Assembly: GCA_001557505.1 (NCBI GenBank)
Contig: LSAX01000008.1
Span: 992,001-1,056,000, forward strand
Length of the DNA stretch: 64,000 bases
Direction: 5' to 3'
Source: Reticulascus tulasneorum
Taxonomy: Eukaryota > Ascomycota > Sordariomycetes > Glomerellales > Reticulascaceae
A model generated the notes under the pieces. That model was not told the DNA's origin, did not search any database, and saw only the letters and a program-made list of their open reading frames with translations. Shown piece after piece: positions 56,974 through 64,000 of the stretch (position 1 is the first letter of the stretch; each line of letters opens with the position of its first letter). The position numbers and the translations under genes are program-made.

Positions 56974-59900
56974 ATGCGTTTCTCACAGCTCCTCCACGTC
57001 GTGCCTTTGGCCGGCGCAGCCCTTGGTATCTCACAAAGAGACGACGAAGCCACACCCATCGAGAGCAATTTTGAGAGTTCCAAGAAGTACATCATCGAGG
57101 TCACACCAGTAAGCGTTATCGGACTTAGATGTACCAATGCCTTTCTCACACATAGCTTCAGGGCACCGATGTTGAAGCTTTTTCTGCCCAACTTACTTCT
57201 CGTCACGGGGCTCGTGTCTTGAAGACTTTCAATTCCGACGTCTTTGCGGGCCTCAGTGTTGAAACCGAACATGACAACGTCGACTCGCTGCAAGAGTATG
57301 CCGAAATTTCGCAGGCCTGGTCGATGAATCAGATCCACCTTGAACCAACCAAACCAACCGCGATTTTTGACGATGAGATTGCGGCAAGGAACTACAGTGT
57401 TCACAAGTGGACCGGGGTTGAAAGAGCCCACGAGGCGGGTATTTTCGGGAAAGGCGCAGTGGTCGCGATTGTCGACACGGGCATTGATTACAACCACCCT
57501 GCCGTAAGTTTCGACAGTAGTCTCGGCGGTCTGGACGATGGAACTAACCATTGCCTAGCTGGGCGGCGGCTTTGGACCAGGCTTCAAGGTTGCAGGCGGA
57601 TATGATCTTGTTGGTAACGGATGTAAGAAGAACGACGATACAATCCTCTTCGCGGACTCGAGATACTGACATCTGCACGCGTAGACTGGCCCAACCAGGG
57701 ACAGGTGAAGCAACCAGACGACGACCCGATGGACCAGGATGGCCACGGAACTCACGTTGCCGGTATCATCGCCGGTGACGGTGAATGGTTTGTTGATGAA
57801 TCGCCTTTACTGGCTTGTTCTCTCGCTGATGGATGTCCAAAAGGTTCAAGGGAGTAGCTCCCGAGGCTACGCTTCTCATTTACAAGGTTCTCACGCAGGC
57901 GGTGAGTGATCCAGACTCTGTACATGCTCACGTGGTAGCTATTTACTGACATGGCGCTTTAGTCTGGCACAGACGAGGACACCTTGATTGATGCTTTCAT
58001 CCAGGCGTACGAAGCTAATGTAACAACCAGAGCGGCTTCCTCGACTACTGAGACCGAAAGCTAACTTGCTATCTAGGCGGACGTTATTACCGCGAGCATT
58101 GGAGGCGTGAACGGGTTCTCCACTAATCCATGGGCCATAGTCGCTTCCAGAATCGCAGAGAAAGGTGTCATTGTCACGATCTCCGCAGGTAACGAGGGCA
58201 CACGCGGCCCATTCTATGGAAGCTCCGGCTCTTCTGGAAAGGAGGTTCTGGCCATCGCATCTTCTGAGGCCGGCTCGCTGCCAGGTACTCCATTCAAAAT
58301 GACCTTCAACGAGGATGGAGAATCGCAGACAGATGTCTTTGGGTACACGTATTTCCCAGATCCATGGGACATCAAGGATTGGCCCATTTATGCTCTGAGT
58401 CTCAACACCTCAGATGAGGCGCAAGCGTGCGAGCCTTTGACGGATGTTCCTGATCTGTCCGACAAGATTGTACTCATTCGTAAGGGTGGATGTGATCTCC
58501 TTGCTAAGGAGTGGAATCTCCGACCCTTCAATGTTAGCTACATGATGTTCTACAACAATGACGAGAAACCAGCAGATCCATGGAGTTGGCTCTTTGAGGA
58601 GCACAAGGCTCTTGTTGATGCCGCGGCTGGCGAGGCCATCGTTGCGACGATCAAAGCTGGTGGCTCGGTCACGGCAGACTTCACTCCGTTCGCGAACCCC
58701 GAGCAATACGTCGGCATGTTCAACGCCGTCGGAAATCGACCTAACAGCTTCACAACCTGGGGTGGCCTGTACGATTTAGATCTTAAGCCGGAGCTCTCCG
58801 CGCCGGGTGGTGAGATTCTTAGCACGTTCCCTGATGGGTCATGGGCAATGCTCAGTGGAACATCTATGGCCTGTCCATACGTTGCCGGCGTTGCTGCGCT
58901 ATACATTGGCAAATTCGGCGGCCGTAGCGTGCACGGAGAAGGCTTTGGTAAGATTCTCCGCAACAAGATTATTTCCAGCGGCGGTGCCATGCCGTGGTCA
59001 ACTGTTGATAGGACTACGCCGTTGGACACCGGCTTTTGGGCTCCTACTCCTCAAGTCGGATCTGGCTTGGTCAATGCTTGGAAGATTCTGAACTATACCA
59101 CACACCTGAGCTTTGATAACAAATTCAACCTGAACGATACCCACCACTTCCGACGATATCATTCCGTCGACATCACGAACAACGCCAAGGTGCCCGTCAC
59201 GTATACCTTTACACTGCAACCAGCCGCAGGTATTGAGGCCAAGTCCGCGGCACCGCCAGGACTGGCTACGCTCGACGAATTGAAGCCAATTAAGATGGTG
59301 CCGGAAGTTACCTTCCCGAGCGGCACATTCAAGCTTCAGCCAGGACAGACCAAGAAGGCACAGTAAGTTTATTATGTATTGTGACTAGATGGACGTTTCT
59401 AATTACCAACCCCAGGTTCAATTTTGCCTACCCCAAGGGTTTGGTTGAGTCGCAGCTGCCTGTTTACAGTGGCAAAGTTTTGGTATCCGGGTCCAATGGC
59501 GAAGAGTTGTCGATCCCCTACTTCGGCGCTGCCTTCAACGTTAAGAAGGAGTTTGACACTATGTTCGAGGCGGGCTCGATCTTTGGTCGAGTTGGGACAA
59601 ATTACGACCTTTTGCTGAAGCCCAAGTATGTCCCGAGGCGCTTACAGTGTTCTGTTCTTCGCTGACACAAACTTCTAGCTTTACATTCGATACCAACGTG
59701 TACGGTACCCCAACTTCTCAAGACTACCCCCGAATTTTTGCTTCATTCAAGTGGGGATGCAACGAACTGCGATGGGATGTAAGTTGTCAACGCGCAAGAT
59801 CGTTTCGAGCTGTACTGACCTACCTAGATCTACGAGCCCGGCTTCAAGGAGCGAAGTTGGTCATACCCACCAGTGGTCGGCGAGAATGGCTACGTTGGCT

Positions 59901-60249
59901 CTGTAGCTTTGTGGCGGGAATCCGAGCGGTGGAGTTACTTTGACCCGGCAATCCACGATCCTGAGGACACCGTTGCCTTCCCGATCCGAGAAGTCAGCCG
60001 CAACACGCCGATCAGTTATACACGACATGCGTTCTTCTGGCTCGGAAAGCTGGCCAATGGAACTTACATTGCGCCTGGAAAATATTCGTAAGCGACCTAC
60101 TTCTAAGCTACTCATGACTGTGAGACAATATTGATATCGTGTTCTACAGGATGCGTTTTGCTGCTCTTCGTCCATTTGGCACACGCGAGAACGCTGACAA
60201 CTGGGATGTCTGGCAGACGCCGATCGTTACGGTTCTGCCAAAGCCGTGA
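56974..60249 (+). CDS. secreted subtilisin-like serine protease (minor extracellular protease Vpr type)
   Basis: A 904-aa S8 protease in eleven exons: 56974-57108, 57162-57503, 57559-57622, 57685-57787, 57844-57901, 57963-58019, 58077-59362, 59416-59625, 59679-59778, 59828-60087 and 60150-60249. The signal is MRFSQLLHVVPLAGAALG and the I9-type propeptide covers about 30-125. The triad is Asp150 (VVAIVDTGIDYNHP), His201 (DGHGTHVAGI) and Ser516 (LSGTSMACPYVAG), with oxyanion Asn292 (SAGNE). A PA-type insert sits between His and Ser (KIVLIRKGGCDLLAKEW, about 375-425). The C-terminal part after about 615 is beta-rich, as in Fn3-like domains of cucumisin/Vpr proteases. It degrades proteins outside the cell. 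All key residues are intact. It lies 3.1 kb from the other subtilisin gene but differs from it in architecture. Confidence 0.94.
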
Positions 60250-61004
60250 AATCCGAAGAGAACTCTGAGGAATATGAGCAATGAAGATTGAGTAGTGCGA
60301 CGAAAACAAAATGTCGAAGGGTGATTGGTACCGATCATCCGCTTCTGGCATATTAATTTTATCTATAGACCAGATGCAGATACAATGGGGACCGAAAGTC
60401 AAAACTTTCAACATAGATCGAGAAAATACGAGCAAGGCTTTAGACTGCTCCCTACTTGTGTCAAGACCGCACTTCTCTTGCTGCGATCGACCAGTAAATA
60501 GATGCTACGCCATGACTTTTGTGAAACGCCCTGATTGCCAAAGAGTAGGGGGTGGTCTTGTACATGAAAGCATGAAGGATCTACTTTTACTCAAATCCTC
60601 TATGTTCCAGGTCCTAGGAGAAAGTGGTTCTGAATTACATGCGACCATTCTATGCACTATATCTGAGCTAGAGCCCGTCACTCAGAGAAGTCTGCTCGAG
60701 CAAAACCTTGGCAGTAAGCAAGCAATCAAGTTGAACTGCGGAGAGGAAAGGAAATTTCTGCAGGATGGCGATAAGTTGGTCATTGGAGGATATGTTGTTG
60801 ATGAGAGAGCACTTGTCGGGGTTTGGAGATGTATCTGGTACCATTCAAGCGGTCTCATCACCATATTGGGAGAGCTGACAGGAGCTGTATGTTTGTCGCA
60901 GAACTCTAGGTACCTTATGGAAGATAGAGTACCAAAAAATAAGATGGGATAAGCAAGCTAATGCAAGAAAGCCGTCGCCGATGCCAATTGTTCTCTTCAC
61001 TAGT
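60250..61004. other. intergenic between convergent genes
   Basis: A 213-codon ATG frame (60311-60952, plus) covers most of it. It begins 62 bp past the protease stop and contains no domain I know; it may be chance or 3' UTR. I leave it as an unsupported frame. Confidence 0.35.
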
Positions 61005-61655
61005 CTACTGTTGCTGCGGTGCATCAGGCTGATTGGAAGGGTGGGCCTTCACCACTGCAGGGTGCTCATCCAAGTATTCCACAACCTTCAGGATTGTTGG
61101 ATACGCTGTTATATCGATCCCTATCATCTGCGCATTCCACACTGCTGGTAGAAGACAAACATCTGCGAGAGTGACTTCATCGCCGACAGAGCACTGTCCA
61201 GCCCATTCTTTCGCCACTCGTTCATAGGCCGTGAGCCCAATTGCCACCAATTCCTTCGCCCAAGCAGTCTTATCCCCGCCGAGCCCCTCGACACGCCCCA
61301 GAATACGCAGGCTGGTCACTGGCTGGATGTCATTAGTGACGATGTTCACAAGCGTACGCACGATCGCTCGTCCTTGGAGATCAGTTGCCGGTGGTAGCAA
61401 AGGAATGGCAGGATGAGCTTCTTCAAGATACTCGAGCGCCGCTGCGGATTGGCCGATTCTAAAATTGGTCCCGGGGCAGATGAGTAGAGGAACTGTGCCC
61501 GACGGGTTGAGAGCTCGGTGCGATTCGGAGTTTTGCTCATTTTTGAAGAGGTCGACAATGACAATTTTGTACGGAATGCTCTTGAAATTCAAGGCAAGGC
61601 GAAGGCGAGCTGAGCTGGAGGAGCGGAAGAACGAATACAGCGTGTATTCACTCAT
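61005..61655 (-). CDS. glutathione S-transferase, zeta/maleylacetoacetate isomerase type
   Basis: A 216-aa single-exon gene from the ATG at 61655. The thioredoxin-like N domain opens YTLYSFFRSSSSARLRLALNF, with the zeta-class Ser-Ser motif (commonly SSCSWR; here SSSSAR, so the usual Cys is Ser). ALNPSGTVPLL gives the cis-Pro loop and RIGQSAAALEYLEEAHP the glutathione-binding Gln-Ser pair. The C domain has VTLADVCLLPAVWNAQMIGIDITAYPTI, a strong zeta marker, and ends VVKAHPSNQPDAP. The enzyme isomerises maleylacetoacetate to fumarylacetoacetate in tyrosine/phenylalanine breakdown, or conjugates glutathione to electrophiles. The other genes of the tyrosine pathway are not nearby, and the Cys change may favour the second use. 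No targeting signal; cytosolic. Confidence 0.92.
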   Translation of the reverse strand: MSEYTLYSFFRSSSSARLRLALNFKSIPYKIVIVDLFKNEQNSESHRALNPSGTVPLLICPGTNFRIGQSAAALEYLEEAHPAIPLLPPATDLQGRAIVRTLVNIVTNDIQPVTSLRILGRVEGLGGDKTAWAKELVAIGLTAYERVAKEWAGQCSVGDEVTLADVCLLPAVWNAQMIGIDITAYPTILKVVEYLDEHPAVVKAHPSNQPDAPQQQ

Positions 61656-63361
61656 TATGGGCAAGTCTTTGAAGATCGTTGATGGGATGAACAGTAAAAA
61701 AACTAAACAAGCCAGAAAAGGAGATGCTTGTCTGAATTTATGTTGCTTACTCCAGACTGCGAGACACCCTACATGCGCCCTTTCATTGATTGGCCGCGCT
61801 GTACGAACGAGAATTTATAGATAGCACGGAAAGCTCACCAGCCATCTTGTAAAGCATCCCGAATGCAATTTTCTCGGCATTGCAAGTAGCACTAAGAGAC
61901 AAGCCCCTCACAGCTCTATGGTCCACTGTTGGCAAGCTGCTGCAAGCGGCAATTTAGCCCGCATCTAGAGTTGGAAAAGCGGTATCGAGAGACAGCCATA
62001 AACAACTGTTAAATGTAAGACCAAATCACCGACTTTTTGGATTATCAGGATGGAAGGGTGGAAGAAGCGCTCAGTTGACGGCTGAGATAAAGCATGCGTC
62101 GCTGAATGATCCTCATAGACATTAAAAAAGCTCGCTTTTGTCTACCCACAGTTGCAAAGAAAGAAAAGTCCTGTCAAGGTACCGTATATATACATTGATA
62201 GCTCTTGCACAAAGCAACTTGGAGAAGACACAATTACTCATGGGTCTGTTCTCGTGGTAATCTCGGATTTCTTTGAATGGCGACATCAGTCAGAAATACT
62301 CCCTCTTATTGAAGTCAACTGCATCGTTATTGTCAAGCTAGCACTGATCTTTGTTACTTGGCATCCCAACAAAGGACTGACCATCGTCGACCCAGTACTA
62401 GCAGTTGGAGAATCATCAGCATACTGGCAAATTACGCAGGAGAAAGAGACGGTGATGAGAAGATGTGGAGTCATCTCTCGTCTCCCAAGAGGAGATTCGT
62501 ATCGCGCCAACAGTGTGTCATCCAATGCCGCCATTCCTCTCGCACTAGTTGCAATCCAGGAGTTGAATGGACTCCACTGCCCTGGTAAAATGCAAAATGG
62601 CAGAAGAGACGTAGCAGTGCTTATGAAGAACTTCGTGGTTGCTTCTTTCTCTGGCATGTATGATTTGATGGGTTGAATATGTTTCAATGAGGATCGAGTA
62701 TGAGTTGGTGTTCTTGGAAATTCGAGCAGGGCCATCCCGAGTTTTATAGACATTATGGGCGGGACGCAGAAAAAGCTCCTCGACTTTTGTTTCGATATCA
62801 TCACGGACGTGATTCAGACTAAACCGACTACTGTGTCATTACATATCTGAGCTTCCCTCGTTGAAGAGTAAAGTCATGTTCTCAGCGATAGCTCAGTTTT
62901 CCAGATTCTATGCAACACCTAACCCATCAATGGTTGCAGCGTTTAGAATCAACTAATCTCCTCGATTATATGGCAGCGAACGCTTTAGCTGCAATGCCCT
63001 TTCATAGGCGATGTGACTTCGGGCAAGGTAAGTCGTGTGCAGCGATAAGTATCCCGTGGCAAAACCTCCGTGTTTAGAAGCTTTCGTATTGCACCGTATT
63101 CTTGTCACATTCGCCTTTCTATTCATGCCCATCCCGTATCCACATCAACTATCGAAAGAAGGGGGACTAACATCTGTGATGATGATTGTTCCCAATTGTC
63201 CATACATGATGTGGCTGAAGCTGAGTGGCTGAGGCCACATACCCCGCTTTCTTCTGTCACATAAAATTGTGGAGCTTGCAGTCTGATGACGCTGCATCTT
63301 TTGATGGTTTGCGGAACGAAAATGCCATCTCTACCTGCTCCAGCGTGGCTGGGAGTCCACC
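61656..63361. other. 1.7-kb gene-poor stretch
   Basis: Two frames of about 170 codons overlap on opposite strands (62152-62676 plus, 62286-62804 minus); neither has recognisable motifs and they cannot be told apart. Nothing else was seen. The part from about 63000 should include the promoter of the F-box-like gene. Confidence 0.4.
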
Positions 63362-64000
63362 ATGGAGTCGCTTAGTCGATCTTCCGATCTACCGTATCTC
63401 CCCGCCGAGATATTGACCCTAATCATAGGCAGCATCACCGACTCTCGATACCTTCCCCGCGTTTGGCTCAACTTCCGTCGAGTCTCCCATCTGTTCAAAG
63501 CCGCCACGGAACAGGTCTTTATACAAGAGCACCTACCCCGAAGCCGCCTCGAGTTTGTTGCTTTTGAATGGGTCTACGATCACACACGCCGGAGAACCGA
63601 GCTCGATTTCCCCCTCGACTTCGACCGAGTGTCTGATGATGGCACGCGAGCTTTCTACACAGACCGCGTGCGCAAGGGCGATCACGGCAAGAACTTCAGA
63701 ATCCTTGGTGAGCGGGAATCGGTTCATTCCGAAGTCGTGCGCCAGTGGAGGGAGCGGACCAAGTCTTACGCGGACGAACCACCGAACAATCGATATGATT
63801 TGCCCCCGCATATATTTGTGCTGAGACGGATCGCGAACGACACGGAGCTACCGGCGTTGACCATTAATTATAATGCATTTGAGGTATCATTTCTCTGGCA
63901 ACAAGCTTTGAGCAAGCTCTTTGGGGAGGAGGAATACCAGAAGTGGGCCGAAGCTCAGCAGCCAAATCGGGAACAGCAGATCAAGGACCTATCGAGGAGC
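63362..64000 (+). CDS. F-box-like protein, 3' end outside window
   Basis: An uninterrupted ATG frame of 213 codons running to the window end. The N terminus DLPYLPAEILTLIIGSITD then RYLPRVWLNFRRVSHLFKAATEQVF has the leucine/proline pattern of an F-box (LPxEIL..I...L....RVS..F). The rest (LEFVAFEWVYDHTRRRTELDF, YDLPPHIFVLRRIAND) is charged and family-specific in fungi. F-box proteins link substrates to SCF ubiquitin ligases; many fungal ones have no known target. The C-terminal recognition part lies beyond the window. An intron further on cannot be excluded. Confidence 0.7.
   Translation, partial: MESLSRSSDLPYLPAEILTLIIGSITDSRYLPRVWLNFRRVSHLFKAATEQVFIQEHLPRSRLEFVAFEWVYDHTRRRTELDFPLDFDRVSDDGTRAFYTDRVRKGDHGKNFRILGERESVHSEVVRQWRERTKSYADEPPNNRYDLPPHIFVLRRIANDTELPALTINYNAFEVSFLWQQALSKLFGEEEYQKWAEAQQPNREQQIKDLSRS

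Noticed and set aside
60311..60952. 213-codon frame after the subtilisin as a gene
   Set aside because: Only 62 bp from the protease stop, mixed composition, no domain; kept as an unsupported frame.
62152..62804. Overlapping 170-codon frames on both strands
   Set aside because: Neither strand shows motifs, introns or a family resemblance, so no call is possible.
1..64000. tRNA genes, CRISPR arrays and intact transposons
   Set aside because: Looked for cloverleaf-like elements, repeat-spacer arrays, transposase or reverse-transcriptase motifs and found none that stand up.

Overview
The window is nuclear DNA of a filamentous ascomycete (Pezizomycotina). Genes carry one to ten short GT-AG introns, mostly 45-95 bp, with CTAAC/CTGAC-like branch sites. 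Families typical of moulds are present: a Zn2Cys6 regulator, NCS1 and MFS permeases, cutinase, WSC, MARVEL and subtilisin proteins. There are no operons, Shine-Dalgarno sites or CRISPR arrays, and I saw no convincing tRNA, rRNA or intact transposon. Twenty-two protein genes are supported; two of them run off the window ends. Exon junctions were built by hand from splice motifs and reading phase. Every multi-exon model given closes in frame.

1-10.4 kb: a small-molecule group. It holds an alpha/beta hydrolase (cut by the window start), a lipocalin-like protein of the kind found with fungal pericyclases, an NADP-dependent MDR reductase, an Old Yellow Enzyme and a DHA2-type MFS exporter. The last two are divergent and share one promoter. 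No backbone synthase is visible, so this may be the flank of a metabolite cluster or a detoxification group.

11.4-20.3 kb: an apparent nitrogen-scavenging cluster. It contains a PuuE-like allantoinase/polysaccharide-deacetylase protein, a 796-aa Zn2Cys6 regulator, a Fur-type NCS1 permease and an amidase. GATA-type motifs lie in each upstream region. Uptake of a cyclic ureide or similar compound, ring opening and amide hydrolysis would fit.

21-24.8 kb: a zinc pair. A ZIP transporter carries four Cys-His repeats on its ectodomain, each interrupted by a phase-2 intron at the same place. Next to it is a small His-rich GPI-type protein with two related motifs, one split by a phase-2 intron at the equivalent place. 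This is the most suggestive undescribed system in the window.

25.9-61.7 kb: a region rich in secreted and surface proteins, separated by long non-coding stretches. In order: a DHA1 MFS transporter, a small cysteine-bearing secreted protein, a multi-span membrane protein, a type II membrane protein with a lectin-like ectodomain, a secreted-looking M3 metallopeptidase, a cutinase, a MARVEL protein, a Dal5-like MFS permease, a PL7 alginate-lyase-type enzyme with four tandem six-Cys repeats, a 1110-aa Cys-rich/WSC/helical/subtilisin fusion, a conventional secreted subtilisin with a PA-type insert, and a zeta-class glutathione S-transferase. The window ends inside an F-box-like gene.
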